Positions 44,468 through 53,610 of a stretch of 64,000 nt of DNA are shown here, one piece after another. This stretch comes from Oribacterium sp. P6A1. GTDB lineage: Bacteria > Bacillota > Clostridia > Lachnospirales > Lachnospiraceae. Each line of letters opens with the position of its first letter. The first letter of the stretch is position 1. Both the position numbers and the translations under genes were made by a program. The stretch covers positions 186,001 through 250,000 of the forward strand of contig NZ_JNKO01000001.1 of assembly GCF_000702885.1 (NCBI RefSeq). Reading direction: 5' to 3'. The notes under the pieces were generated by a model that did no database searches, had not been told where the DNA came from, and saw nothing but the letters and a program-made list of their open reading frames with translations.

Positions 44468-46183
44468 TCATAAAGAAAAAAGTTGTTTCTTTCTATCTAT
44501 AAATCTGTCAATGTTATCAAGATATTCCGGAATAGACTTCCCGTTATCACATCTCTCCACGCGTTTATGCGTAGGATCCCCGTCCTTTGAGGGAAGAACT
44601 ACCTTTGTGCTGGTACCGGCACCGCAGCCCACCACCGTATGCTTCTCCTCCATCATAAGGATATTGTAGAGACATTCCTTGCCTTCTTCGCAGTAACCCA
44701 CATTTTCGAGATTCCCTGCCATATTTTTCTGACGGTAGAGATAATACGGTTTCAGATTCAATATCCCTGCAGTATATGCAGAAGCCATCATCATACGGGT
44801 TATTTCAGGATATCTGAAACAAAGTTCCTTATCCTTCCCGGCAGCTTCGCCATTTCCTCTCATACCTGCTGCCAATGCCTCTTCCTGAAGTCTTGTCTCC
44901 TGAACTATCTCATTCTCATCCCCGGCACGGTAAACTCCAGCCCAGAAATCTCTTTCCAGAGTAAGACGCGCGGCCCTTTTAATGGCAAGACTGTGAACAG
45001 TAAGGCTGTCAGGCTTATACCTGGCAATTTCGCAGAGGGTATGTGTTACCTCCGGGAGCTTCTCTCCCGGGAGTCCCAGAATTATATCCATATTTATGTT
45101 CTCAAATCCCACTTCCCTGGCAAGAAGATATTTTTCTATAACAGAATCAACACTGTGCTTTCTGCCTATGAGATCAAGAGTCTTCTGATTAAAAGTCTGG
45201 GGATTTACAGAAATTCTGTCCACCCCGGAATTCTTAAGAATCAGAAGCTTTTCTTTTGTTATGGAATCCGGCCTTCCGGCCTCAACAGTAAACTCAACTA
45301 TTCCGTTTCCACACTCTTCATGAACTATATCCATCAGAACCTGAAGCCACTTTTCATCAAGGGAAGTGGGAGTTCCGCCACCGATATAGATAGTCTGAAG
45401 CGGCTTTTTCTGTCTTCCGCAAAGCTCTGATACCGTAAACCTTATTTCTTTACGAAGATTATCCATATACTCCGAAAGACGCTTCTCCCAGAGATCTATG
45501 GTGTTGCTAAGGAAAGAACAGTACAGACATCTGGTGGGACAGAAGGGGATTCCGATATACAAACTCCATCCCTCTTTGTAGGTTCTTCCTGTTTTCTCAA
45601 ATATACGGTTAAGAATATGATGCTCCCTGACTGCCACATCAGTCATGAGGTCAAGCTTCTCTCCTTTTATGCAGTACTCCGCTGTCAATGCTTCCTTTAT
45701 GTTTTTTATATCATCTTCGGAAATATTTCTCTCTCCCAGAGCCTCCACCATGGGACTGACCAGAGAAACCGGTCTTATACCTGTAAGATCACCCCATGGA
45801 AGCTCCTTTCCGGTCATACCCACAAGAGTATCGTATAGTTCAGCCTTGATTATTGATTTGTCGTTTTTCCTTACGCCTGTAAGCGGCATTTCCGAAGCCG
45901 ATATTTCCAGAGTCAGTCTTATCTTTTCCTCGGAAGCTCCCTCAGGGGTCACCTCCTGAGCCATCTTTGCTTTGTTCTTTGTTGACTTTTTATTAACCGC
46001 AGTCACTTCCCCTGAGGCCTTGGCCTGCTTCAAAGCATTCTTCTCTTCCTGAGTCGTATTTGTAAAATGAATTCCTTCAGAACTCCGGATTTCGAAATCC
46101 TCTCCCGGATAGAATTCCTGAACAAGCTCTCTTATATCCTGTTCAAAGCTTTCGGAAGCCTTGTCTAAAATCAGTCTTATCAT
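44468..46183 (-). CDS. hemZ: coproporphyrinogen dehydrogenase-like radical SAM protein HemZ
   Basis: 571 residues. The N-terminal ~190 residues are the HemZ-specific part, with a Lys-rich segment at ~60-85. The radical SAM core (~200-430) has IGIPFCPTRCLYCSF (CxxxCxxC iron-sulfur cluster site), GGGTPTSLDEKWLQ and the SAM-binding region VDRISVNPQTFN. In family terms it acts on coproporphyrinogen-III in anaerobic heme synthesis or in HemW-like reactions. No other heme gene is in the window. HemZ is common in Clostridia lacking a full heme pathway, so the true reaction is open. Confidence 0.9.
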   Translation of the reverse strand: MIRLILDKASESFEQDIRELVQEFYPGEDFEIRSSEGIHFTNTTQEEKNALKQAKASGEVTAVNKKSTKNKAKMAQEVTPEGASEEKIRLTLEISASEMPLTGVRKNDKSIIKAELYDTLVGMTGKELPWGDLTGIRPVSLVSPMVEALGERNISEDDIKNIKEALTAEYCIKGEKLDLMTDVAVREHHILNRIFEKTGRTYKEGWSLYIGIPFCPTRCLYCSFLSNTIDLWEKRLSEYMDNLRKEIRFTVSELCGRQKKPLQTIYIGGGTPTSLDEKWLQVLMDIVHEECGNGIVEFTVEAGRPDSITKEKLLILKNSGVDRISVNPQTFNQKTLDLIGRKHSVDSVIEKYLLAREVGFENINMDIILGLPGEKLPEVTHTLCEIARYKPDSLTVHSLAIKRAARLTLERDFWAGVYRAGDENEIVQETRLQEEALAAGMRGNGEAAGKDKELCFRYPEITRMMMASAYTAGILNLKPYYLYRQKNMAGNLENVGYCEEGKECLYNILMMEEKHTVVGCGAGTSTKVVLPSKDGDPTHKRVERCDNGKSIPEYLDNIDRFIDRKKQLFSL

Positions 46184-46203
46184 CTTTACCTCTTATAAAA
46201 AAG

Positions 46204-46237
46204 TCTGGTTCACACGCAAACATGCGTATAAACCAGA
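46204..46237 (-). terminator. terminator between the MBL hydrolase gene and hemZ
   Basis: TCTGGTT / AACCAGA stem with an inner ACGCA..TGCGT pairing, followed on the minus strand by CTTTTTT, 20 bp before hemZ. It probably gives partial read-through control over hemZ. Confidence 0.8.
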
Positions 46238-46260
46238 AAAAATATACACTCAAATCATTA

Positions 46261-46956
46261 TCAAATGAAATCATATCCTCTTGCCAAAGGATTATAGGTT
46301 CTTTCGATACCTATACTTGTCTGTGGACCATGTCCGGGAAAAACAGAAGTTTCTGCCGGAAGAGTAAGGATTTTATCTCTTATGCTCGATGTTATCTCCC
46401 TCTGTGAGCCACCCTGAAAATCCGTTCTCCCATGGGAGCATCGGAAAAGAGTATCTCCGGAAAAAAGCACCGGTACAGTCTTCTCTTCGCTTGCACCATT
46501 CGGTATATATGAAAGTCCATCCTCTATATAAAAGCAGGAAGAACCTTTGGTATGTCCGGGAGTTCCTATGACCTTCCAGTTTCGTCCAAGATAATTTAAG
46601 CTCCCGGAATCTGTAAAGGTCTCAAATTCTTCTCTTCCATAGGAAACCTCTGAACCTGTGAAGTTCAGGCTGAGATTTGCTTCAGGGTCAGTCATCATAT
46701 CAGCGTCCAAAGCATTGACATATATCTTTATGCCGAAATGTCCGGAAACTTCTCCCGCTGCTTTCATATGATCAAAGTGAGCATGCGTAAGCAGTACAGC
46801 CACTGGTCTTACAGATAGTTCATTTTCTGCGATGTTTATGATATGATCCCCGTTGTCGGCAGGATCGATGATAACGCATTCATGCGTATCATTGTCATAA
46901 CAGAAATAGACATTGGTCTCCAGCATTCCCGCTGCATATTTTGATATTTTTAACAT
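46261..46956 (-). CDS. MBL-fold metallo-hydrolase (glyoxalase II-like)
   Basis: 231 residues. The metal-binding motif is LTHAHFDHMKAAG (HxHxDH), then GTPGHTKGSSCFYI and FSGDTLFRCSHGR, the order of glyoxalase II-type hydrolases. The C-terminal FPGHGPQTSIGIERTYNP completes the set. Start at 46956 (MLKISKYAAG), with GGAG 5 nt upstream; a longer frame lacks an SD. It lies directly after rel with an 82-bp gap and before hemZ, an arrangement I recall from other Lachnospiraceae. The substrate is likely a small thioester or related; not determined. Confidence 0.88.
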   Translation of the reverse strand: MLKISKYAAGMLETNVYFCYDNDTHECVIIDPADNGDHIINIAENELSVRPVAVLLTHAHFDHMKAAGEVSGHFGIKIYVNALDADMMTDPEANLSLNFTGSEVSYGREEFETFTDSGSLNYLGRNWKVIGTPGHTKGSSCFYIEDGLSYIPNGASEEKTVPVLFSGDTLFRCSHGRTDFQGGSQREITSSIRDKILTLPAETSVFPGHGPQTSIGIERTYNPLARGYDFI

Positions 46957-47038
46957 TTCATCTCCGATAACAATTCTTAGGGGCTCTATATCCGGGATCT
47001 GCAAAAACCACATTTTCCGTAAAGCTCCAAATAAAACA

Positions 47039-49291
47039 TCATCCCTGTGCTCTTACGATATCCACAACTCCTGCTATCTTATGTATCTTGCTGACAAGAG
47101 TCTGAAGTTCTGTCTTGTTATGTATATCGAAGGAAACCGTAATGGTAGCCTTGTCATTCTTACCGACTCTTGAAGTCAAAGCCTTGATATCGATATTCGA
47201 ATCCGTAAACATCTTTGAGATATCCACAAGAAGACCGACTCTGTTGTTGGTAAATATCTCAAGCTCTGTGGAATAAGTCTCTCCTGCGATGTCGGACTGC
47301 CACTCAGCCTCAATAAGTCGTGCCTTTTCATCCTCAGGCAGATTCATCATATTTATACAATCGGTACGGTGTATGGTTATTCCGCGTCCTCTTGTAACGA
47401 AGCCCACAATTTCGTCTCCCGGTACAGGTGAACAGCACTTTGCGTAACGAACAGCAAGGTCGTGTATACCCTTAACAACGATTCCGGACTTTGACTTACG
47501 AATGATCTCCGGTTTCTTGGTCATGCCTTCAAGATTCTGAAGAACATCCTCATCGGATACAGTTGTCTCTTCGGACTTGTGCTTAAGCTCTATGAGCTTC
47601 GCGATAACCTGCGACTCCTTGATACCGCCTCGACCCACAGAAGCAAGAATTGCCTCCCAGTCCACATAGCTGTATCTTCTGATGACTCCCTCGATATACT
47701 CAGGCTTCGTAAGTTCACTTAAATTATATCCTCTGGACTTCGCATAGCTTGAAAGAAGGTCCTTTCCATGGTCAATGTTTTCATCCTTCTGCTCATGCTT
47801 GAACCACTGGTTTATTTTGTTCTTTGCCTGAGTGGACTTACATATCTTAAGCCAGTCACGGCTCGGTCCATGGGAATTCTGTGAAGTAATGACCTCAACA
47901 CGGTCACCGTTCTGCAGTTTATATGTAACCGGCACAAGCTTCGAATTAACCTTGGCACCCACCATCTTATTACCTACTGCCGAATGAATTGCATAGGCAA
48001 AATCAATGGGGCAGGACCCGGCAGGGAGATTCTTTACATCACCTGACGGAGTAAAGCAGTAAACATTTTCATTGAAAAGGTTAAGGTCTGACTTGACCAT
48101 GTTCATGAATTCCTTGGAGTCGGACTCATCCTTCTGCCACTCAAGGATCTCATGAAGCCAGTTCATCTTTACATCTTCATTCTGGGAAGCATTTTCCTTA
48201 GATCCGCCGGATTCCTTGTACTTCCAGTGGGCCGCGATACCAAACTCGGCTGTACGGTGCATCTCGAAAGTACGGATCTGAATCTCAAAAGGCACGCCGT
48301 CCCGGCCGATAACAGTGGTATGAAGGGACTGGTACATATTCGGCTTAGGCATAGCGATATAGTCCTTGAAACGTCCCGGAATAGGCGTATACATCTTATG
48401 TATTACGCCCAGAGACGCATAGCAGTCTCTCACTGTATCAACGATTATTCTGATGGCAAAAAGATCGTAGATCTGATCGATGGTCTTGTTCTGATTTACC
48501 ATCTTCTTATATATGGAGAAGAAATGCTTGACACGGCCGTTGATGTCCGCATCGATTCCTGCTTCCGTAATATGTGAAGAAACTTCTTTGACAATGTTTC
48601 TGATACGCTCTTCTCTGGCTTCCTTCTTAAGGTTTACCTTGGCCGCAAGATCATAGTAAACATCCGGCTCAAGATACTTAAGAGAAAGGTCATCCATCTC
48701 TATCTTTATCTTACTGATACCGAGACGCTCGGCAAGGGGCGAATAAATCTCCAGTGACTCTCTGGCTTTTTCCCTCTGCTTCTCCGGAGTCTGATACTCC
48801 AGTGTTCTAAGATTATGCAAACGATCAGCCAGCTTTATGATGATGACACGTATGTCCTTCGCCATGGAAACAAACATCTTACGAAGGTTCTCAGCCTGCA
48901 TCTCCACCTTGTCGGTATTCAGGTTCAACTGGGTCAGCTTTGTAACGCCGTCCACAAGAAGGGCAACATCAGGATTGAACTCCTGTGAAACTTCATCAAG
49001 AGTCATACCTGTATCTTCAACTACATCATGAAGAAGACCGCCTACTATAGTTTCCTTATCCATCTGAAGATCAGCAAGGATTATGGCAACACAAAGAGGG
49101 TGAATGATATACGGTTCACCCGACTTTCGTTTCTGGTCCTTATGCTGTTCTTTTGCAACTCTGTAGGCCTTCTCAATCATACTGAGATCGTCTGACGGAT
49201 GATAGGATGTGATGGTATCTATCAGACTCTTATATAATTGTTCCGGCGGAGTATTATCTTCCGGTCTCTCCAGGATTACTTCTTCTGTCAT
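47039..49291 (-). CDS. relA: bifunctional (p)ppGpp synthetase/hydrolase (Rel)
   Basis: 750 residues with the full long-RSH layout. The HD hydrolase (~45-190) has HPLCVAIILADL and LLHDVVEDTGM. The synthetase (~245-360) has RLHNLRTLEYQ-adjacent signals, YKMV, AMPKPNMYQSLHTTV and EIQIRTFEMHRTAEFGIAAHWKYKE. TGS is ~395-455, a zinc-finger-like CC segment follows (YAKCCSPVPGDEIVGF), and an ACT domain ends the protein. It governs the stringent response. It starts after AGGGGAAAAATAAT and has a near-consensus promoter. Confidence 0.97.
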   Translation of the reverse strand: MTEEVILERPEDNTPPEQLYKSLIDTITSYHPSDDLSMIEKAYRVAKEQHKDQKRKSGEPYIIHPLCVAIILADLQMDKETIVGGLLHDVVEDTGMTLDEVSQEFNPDVALLVDGVTKLTQLNLNTDKVEMQAENLRKMFVSMAKDIRVIIIKLADRLHNLRTLEYQTPEKQREKARESLEIYSPLAERLGISKIKIEMDDLSLKYLEPDVYYDLAAKVNLKKEAREERIRNIVKEVSSHITEAGIDADINGRVKHFFSIYKKMVNQNKTIDQIYDLFAIRIIVDTVRDCYASLGVIHKMYTPIPGRFKDYIAMPKPNMYQSLHTTVIGRDGVPFEIQIRTFEMHRTAEFGIAAHWKYKESGGSKENASQNEDVKMNWLHEILEWQKDESDSKEFMNMVKSDLNLFNENVYCFTPSGDVKNLPAGSCPIDFAYAIHSAVGNKMVGAKVNSKLVPVTYKLQNGDRVEVITSQNSHGPSRDWLKICKSTQAKNKINQWFKHEQKDENIDHGKDLLSSYAKSRGYNLSELTKPEYIEGVIRRYSYVDWEAILASVGRGGIKESQVIAKLIELKHKSEETTVSDEDVLQNLEGMTKKPEIIRKSKSGIVVKGIHDLAVRYAKCCSPVPGDEIVGFVTRGRGITIHRTDCINMMNLPEDEKARLIEAEWQSDIAGETYSTELEIFTNNRVGLLVDISKMFTDSNIDIKALTSRVGKNDKATITVSFDIHNKTELQTLVSKIHKIAGVVDIVRAQG

Positions 49292-49352
49292 ATTATTTTT
49301 CCCCTATGGTTCTCTGCTTAAGCCTAAACCCGTTTTTCCAATTCAAACCTTA

Positions 49353-49381
49353 ATTTTACTATCGGAAATAAATATTGTCAA
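49353..49381 (-). promoter_or_regulatory. promoter of rel
   Basis: Minus strand TTGACA (49376-49381, perfect), 17 bp, TAAAAT (49353-49358). Confidence 0.8.
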
Positions 49382-49578
49382 AACCTATGTCTTTACCTGA
49401 AATACGTTCCCTACTATGTTTTTTCGACTGTTTTTTTCCTATAAATTATCTTAATTTTTCTCCGGATTTGTTTTAGTAAATTTTAATAATCAATTATGTT
49501 TTTCGAGAAGATGTTTTATGCAGAATATGCTATTATATCAGAGGTCGAAAATGTTTTTTAAATTTGGAGGCATTACAA

Positions 49579-50046
49579 ATGAATATTTTATTCTTCCTTA
49601 CACCCAAATGTGATGTAGCTTATCTTGAGGAAGACTATACATTGCGACAGGCTCTGGAAAAAATGGAGTTTCATCGCTATTCCACAATTCCCATCCTTAC
49701 AAAGGACGGAAAATACTTCGGAACTATGACAGAGGGGGATCTGCTTTACGAAATAAAAAATGATTTAAACATGAATTTAAGCTCACTTGAAAAAGTAAAG
49801 GTATCCGACATACCCATGAAGAATCATTACAACCCTGTATATGTAGACGCTTCCATGGAAGATCTTATGGAACGTGCATCAAATCAGAATTTTGTTCCCG
49901 TAGTGGATGACATGGGTCATTTCATCGGCATCATACGCAGAAAAGAGCTTATCAATTATCTGTACGCGCACTCCAGTCTTTCACTCCCCATGGACAGTGA
50001 TAATTCAGAAAACAACATCATATCCGATTTAAGGGTACTTGCGTAA
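49579..50046 (+). CDS. CBS-domain-pair protein
   Basis: 155 residues, two CBS domains in tandem (~5-60 and ~75-130). Evidence is YTLRQALEKMEFHRYSTIPILTKDGKYFGTMTEGDLL and SMEDLMERASNQNFVPVVDDMGHFIGIIRRKELI. CBS pairs bind adenylates or nucleotides and act as sensors. No catalytic domain is attached. Start at ATG 49579, 8 nt after GGAGG; the frame extends to 49564 with a TTG. It is divergent from rel, with a terminator after it. Confidence 0.85.
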   Translation: MNILFFLTPKCDVAYLEEDYTLRQALEKMEFHRYSTIPILTKDGKYFGTMTEGDLLYEIKNDLNMNLSSLEKVKVSDIPMKNHYNPVYVDASMEDLMERASNQNFVPVVDDMGHFIGIIRRKELINYLYAHSSLSLPMDSDNSENNIISDLRVLA

Positions 50047-50063
50047 TCAATCTTCTCCATAAG

Positions 50064-50113
50064 GAAACCGTCCGATAAAAGGCATCTTTTGATTCCTTTC
50101 ATCGGACGGTTTC
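50064..50113 (+). terminator. terminator after the CBS-domain gene
   Basis: GAAACCGTCCGAT (50064-50076) pairs with ATCGGACGGTTTC (50101-50113), with a second AAAAGG/CCTTTc inner stem. The T-run is weak, but the stem is 13 bp and perfect. Confidence 0.75.
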
Positions 50114-50174
50114 TGTTATATCGTATATCTTCTTCAATAGAAACTATACATATAATTTTTTCTGATCTGATTAA

Positions 50175-50678
50175 TCAGAAGGACTTGATATAATCATCCT
50201 CCGACTCACCGGTGTTCTCGATTTTTCTGATGACTACATAGTAGCTCTGTCCGTTCTCAGTGGTAACCTCGCATCTGTCCCCCACCTTATGTCCCATAAC
50301 CGCTCTTCCTATAGGGGATTCGTTGGAAATAAGACCTTCGAGACTATGTCCGCGGATAGACGTAACTATACGATATACCTCTTCCTCGTCATCCTCCTCA
50401 AAGTACAATGTGACTGTATTGTTGAGTCCTACTTCATCATCCTTTGAAGAATCATCTATGATACGCGCAAACCTGAGAACTCTCTCAAGATAGTTGATGC
50501 GTCCGTTATTCTCTCGATTTGCTTTTTTTGCCGCATAGTATTCGAAGTTCTCGGAACGGTCTCCCTGAGCTGCCGCCTCTGCGATCTCCCTGGTAATCTG
50601 AGGTCTTAGCACCAGCTTTCTGTGGTCGATTTCTTCCTGTATCCTTCGAACATCCGACTTGGTTAATTCCTGTCCCAT
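50175..50678 (-). CDS. greA: transcription elongation factor GreA/GreB family
   Basis: 167 residues. The N-terminal coiled coil (residues ~5-75) carries the acidic tip region QGDRSENFEYYAAKKANRENNGRINYLERVL, the GreA signature; the C-terminal FKBP-like domain has ISNESPIGRAVMGHKVGDRCEV. It rescues backtracked RNA polymerase by stimulating transcript cleavage. Length is slightly long for the family. It lies downstream of apt with a 13-bp gap (50679-50691), so the two are probably co-transcribed. Confidence 0.93.
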   Translation of the reverse strand: MGQELTKSDVRRIQEEIDHRKLVLRPQITREIAEAAAQGDRSENFEYYAAKKANRENNGRINYLERVLRFARIIDDSSKDDEVGLNNTVTLYFEEDDEEEVYRIVTSIRGHSLEGLISNESPIGRAVMGHKVGDRCEVTTENGQSYYVVIRKIENTGESEDDYIKSF

Positions 50679-50691
50679 TTAATTTGTCCTG

Positions 50692-51222
50692 TTATTTTCC
50701 TTCGTAGGTTATAAGTGACTTAACATTGTATCCCTCAAGCTTCTTACGGCCGCAAAGACCTGCAAGCTCCATGACAACAGCTATTTCAGCCACCTCGCCC
50801 CCAAGCTGCTCAACAAGCTTGCAGCAGGCCTCAAGAGTTCCTCCTGTAGCAATGAGGTCATCGATGATAACAACCTTATCCCCCGGCTTGATGGCATCCT
50901 TATGGATCTCGATCTCAGCCTGGCCGTACTCAAGATCATACTTCGCGGAAACTGTCTCTCTTGGAAGCTTGCCCTTTTTACGAACAGGTACAAAGCTCTT
51001 TCCAAGTGCATAAGCAACAGGAGTTCCGAAAATAAATCCTCGTGACTCAAGTCCCATTACCACGTCGAATTCCACACCCTTTAATGCATCGAGAAGCCCG
51101 TCGATGGAATCCTTAAATCCGTCAGGATCCTGAAGAATGGATGTGACATCTCTGAACATGATGCCCGGCTCCGGGAAATCGGGAATGGTCAAAACATAGT
51201 CTTCTAATTTTTCTCTCTTCAT
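50692..51222 (-). CDS. apt: adenine phosphoribosyltransferase
   Basis: 176 residues. Opening LEDYVLTIPDFPEPGIMFRDVTSILQDP is the APRT fingerprint; the PRPP site is VVIIDDLIATGGTLEACCKL. It makes AMP from adenine and PRPP (purine salvage). The start at 51222 has GAGAGGA 7 nt upstream; the longer reading to 51249 has none. It is followed closely by greA. Confidence 0.96.
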   Translation of the reverse strand: MKREKLEDYVLTIPDFPEPGIMFRDVTSILQDPDGFKDSIDGLLDALKGVEFDVVMGLESRGFIFGTPVAYALGKSFVPVRKKGKLPRETVSAKYDLEYGQAEIEIHKDAIKPGDKVVIIDDLIATGGTLEACCKLVEQLGGEVAEIAVVMELAGLCGRKKLEGYNVKSLITYEGK

Positions 51223-51278
51223 TTTTTTATCCTCTCTGTTTGGGAACATCTGCCCATTGTTTCTTTGATAATGTCTCT

Positions 51279-51316
51279 GCCCTGTACCGGTTCTCTCAGG
51301 TACTTATATACAGGGC
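51279..51316 (-). terminator. hairpin after the NUDIX gene
   Basis: GCCCTGTA (51279-51286) and TACAGGGC (51309-51316) pair perfectly and abut the NUDIX stop codon. The T-run on the minus strand is absent, so it may stabilise the mRNA rather than terminate. Confidence 0.55.
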
Positions 51317-51871
51317 TTACTTGTTGTACTTTGCAGCATAGGTCATGATAGCTGCTACAGTTTTTCCATCGGTCATTTTACCTTCATAAATAAGCTGTTT
51401 CAGATCTTCCAGCTTCCAGGGTTCCACACCAAGTTCTTCATCCTCATCCCAGTGTGCATTGCCCTTCTCCAGATTTTCCGCAACATATATACCTATCTTT
51501 TCATCAAGAAAAGCAATGGTGGTATTCACATAAAGAAGAAACTCAAGATGATCTGTCTTGTATCCTGTCTCCTCTTCAAGCTCTCTCATGGCGCAGACCT
51601 CAAAGGACTCATCCTCTGCATCTCTCTTTCCCGCAGGAAGTTCCAGTGTATACCGTCCGAGTGCGTGTCTGTACTGTCTTACCATAAGTATACGACCGTC
51701 CGGAAGTACAGGAAGCACTGCCGCAGCTCCCATATGATGAATGAAATCCCAGTGGGTCTTATGTCCCCCCACATCCACATAATCATCATAAACAGTGATG
51801 ACCTTGCCTTTGTAAGCAAGCTTTCTCTCTATGAGCTTTACAGGTTTTTCTGCATTATCTTGATTAAGCAT
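51317..51871 (-). CDS. NUDIX hydrolase (ADP-ribose pyrophosphatase type)
   Basis: 184 residues. The NUDIX box is GKRDAEDESFEVCAMRELEEETGY. The N-terminal ERKLAYKGKVITVYDDYVDVGGHKTHWDFI is typical of ADP-ribose pyrophosphatases, which hydrolyse ADP-ribose to AMP and ribose-5-phosphate. No signal peptide; soluble. Start at 51871 (second of two close ATGs) with AGGAGG 6 nt upstream. Upstream of apt on the same strand; the gap (about 95 bp) holds the hairpin above. Confidence 0.9.
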   Translation of the reverse strand: MLNQDNAEKPVKLIERKLAYKGKVITVYDDYVDVGGHKTHWDFIHHMGAAAVLPVLPDGRILMVRQYRHALGRYTLELPAGKRDAEDESFEVCAMRELEEETGYKTDHLEFLLYVNTTIAFLDEKIGIYVAENLEKGNAHWDEDEELGVEPWKLEDLKQLIYEGKMTDGKTVAAIMTYAAKYNK

Positions 51872-51921
51872 TATCATCCTCCTGTGTGCTTTTCAAACAC
51901 GAAAATGTAGTATAGCACAAT

Positions 51922-53235
51922 TTATTGATTTTCCGTAGAATTATTCTTCTTTCTTACAATGGTCTTTCCGATACGGTGATTCTTTATATATGCAACATCT
52001 ATACTGAGTTCATCCGTCTCCACATGGAAGGAACTTCCGTCATCGGGAACCTTGCCGATTATACCCATGATATATCCGCCGAAAGTATCCGCATCCTCTG
52101 TGGGGATGTCCACCTTAAGCTCCTCATTGACATCCTCAAGATCCGCAATTCCAAGAACTATCCACTCGTTCTCACCTATAGCCTCAATGGGTTCCGGCTC
52201 AGGTATGGCATCTTCTTCCTGAAGATCCCCCACAAGTGCCTCTATCAGATCGTGGAGGCTTACTATACCTGTCATACCGCCATACTCATCGATAACAACA
52301 GCATAATACTTACGCTCTCTTTTCATGGTCTGAAAAAGATCAGAGACTTTCATATTCTGGGAAACCAGGAAGGGCTTATCCACAGCGTTCTTCATGACGC
52401 TGTCACGTGACTGATCCTCAAGACGGAAATAATCCTTAGTGTCCAGGATTCCTATGACATCATCATCATCTTCGCCGCATATAGGATAGTTGGCAAATCT
52501 GTTGTTATAAATGATCTTACGCCAGTCCTCATCACTGTCCTCAGTGTAAAGCATTGCAACATCTGTACGATGGGTACAAACATCTTCCACTGTGAGGTCA
52601 TTGAACTCAAATACATTCTGGATCATTTCATTTTCCGCAGACTCGATAGTTCCGTTCTCAGTACCCTCATCCAGCATCATTTTAATGTCTTCCTCAGACA
52701 CCTTATCCTCCACCTCGGAAGGATTTATACCCATAAGATGCATAACTCCGTTGGTTGATACCGTAAGAAGCCAGACAAACGGTCTGAATACAACCGAAGC
52801 AAGCTTAAGTATTCCGGCCATACTGAGAGAAAGCTTCTCTGTATATGCCTGAGCCAGTCTCTTGGGAACAAGCTCACCGAATACTATGTTTACATAAGAA
52901 AGAACAAGTGTGATCACTATGATAACCACAGGATTCAAAACCTCTTCGCTTACAGGTACTCCCAGCTTTAACAGAAGTCTTGTAAAAGGTCCCGCAAAGC
53001 TGTCAGCCGCGAATGCCGATGACAGAAAACCGGCCATGGTTATGGCCACCTGAATTGTCGAAAGAAACTTCGCAGGCTCCTCTGTGAGCTTTAAAAGGGT
53101 GGAAGCCCTTTTATCACCATCCTCCGCAAGTCTTTTCAGCTTCGTATCTCCTACCTGCAGCACTGCGATTTCAGCACAGGAAAAAAGACCGTTTACAAAT
53201 ATCAAGATTATAAGAAGAACAAAACTTCTGATCAT
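51922..53235 (-). CDS. CNNM/HlyC-CorC family protein with CBS pair
   Basis: 437 residues. DUF21/CNNM membrane domain (~1-190) with about 4 helices, starting SFVLLIILIFVNGLFSCAEIAVLQ. A CBS pair (~210-335) includes VCTHRTDVAMLYTEDSDED and YYAVVIDEYGGMTGIVSLHDLIEALVGDLQ. The C-terminal CorC_HlyC domain (~350-430) has WIVLGIADLEDVNEEL and DTFGGYIMGIIGKVP. In family terms it moves or senses Mg2+/Co2+. Length and domain order are complete. Promoter likely near TATAAT at 53348-53353 on the minus strand, with no good -35. Confidence 0.93.
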   Translation of the reverse strand: MIRSFVLLIILIFVNGLFSCAEIAVLQVGDTKLKRLAEDGDKRASTLLKLTEEPAKFLSTIQVAITMAGFLSSAFAADSFAGPFTRLLLKLGVPVSEEVLNPVVIIVITLVLSYVNIVFGELVPKRLAQAYTEKLSLSMAGILKLASVVFRPFVWLLTVSTNGVMHLMGINPSEVEDKVSEEDIKMMLDEGTENGTIESAENEMIQNVFEFNDLTVEDVCTHRTDVAMLYTEDSDEDWRKIIYNNRFANYPICGEDDDDVIGILDTKDYFRLEDQSRDSVMKNAVDKPFLVSQNMKVSDLFQTMKRERKYYAVVIDEYGGMTGIVSLHDLIEALVGDLQEEDAIPEPEPIEAIGENEWIVLGIADLEDVNEELKVDIPTEDADTFGGYIMGIIGKVPDDGSSFHVETDELSIDVAYIKNHRIGKTIVRKKNNSTENQ

Positions 53236-53610
53236 AAAAACAAGATGCCGCCCTCCAAGCGGTAACAGGGTACTAAACTATACCTTCATAACATGTCTCG
53301 AAATTTCCCGGGTCATGAGTTAAATCAGGTAAAAACCACTATATTATAATACGAGAAAAAGGCCTAACCGGCTACCCTCTTCACCGACTATGCCTTGATA
53401 CCATCTAAATATTAAGTGAGGTCAAGCCACAGGAGGCTCCTCCTTCATCCATGATGTAAATTTCTCCTTTTTTATCATCAAATGATTTTAAGCATTCAAA
53501 ACGTCTGTGAAAGCCTGACAGTCCATGCTTCATAATCAACTTAATGAAATCTTTGTTTATCAGTGTATCTGAACCCTTATATTTTGTCAAATCAGGCAGG
53601 ATTCACTTTT

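Noticed and set aside
53405-53590. 61-codon minus-strand frame with TTG start
   Set aside because: No ribosome site, no recognised motif, no terminator; kept out as unsupported, though a small remnant cannot be excluded.
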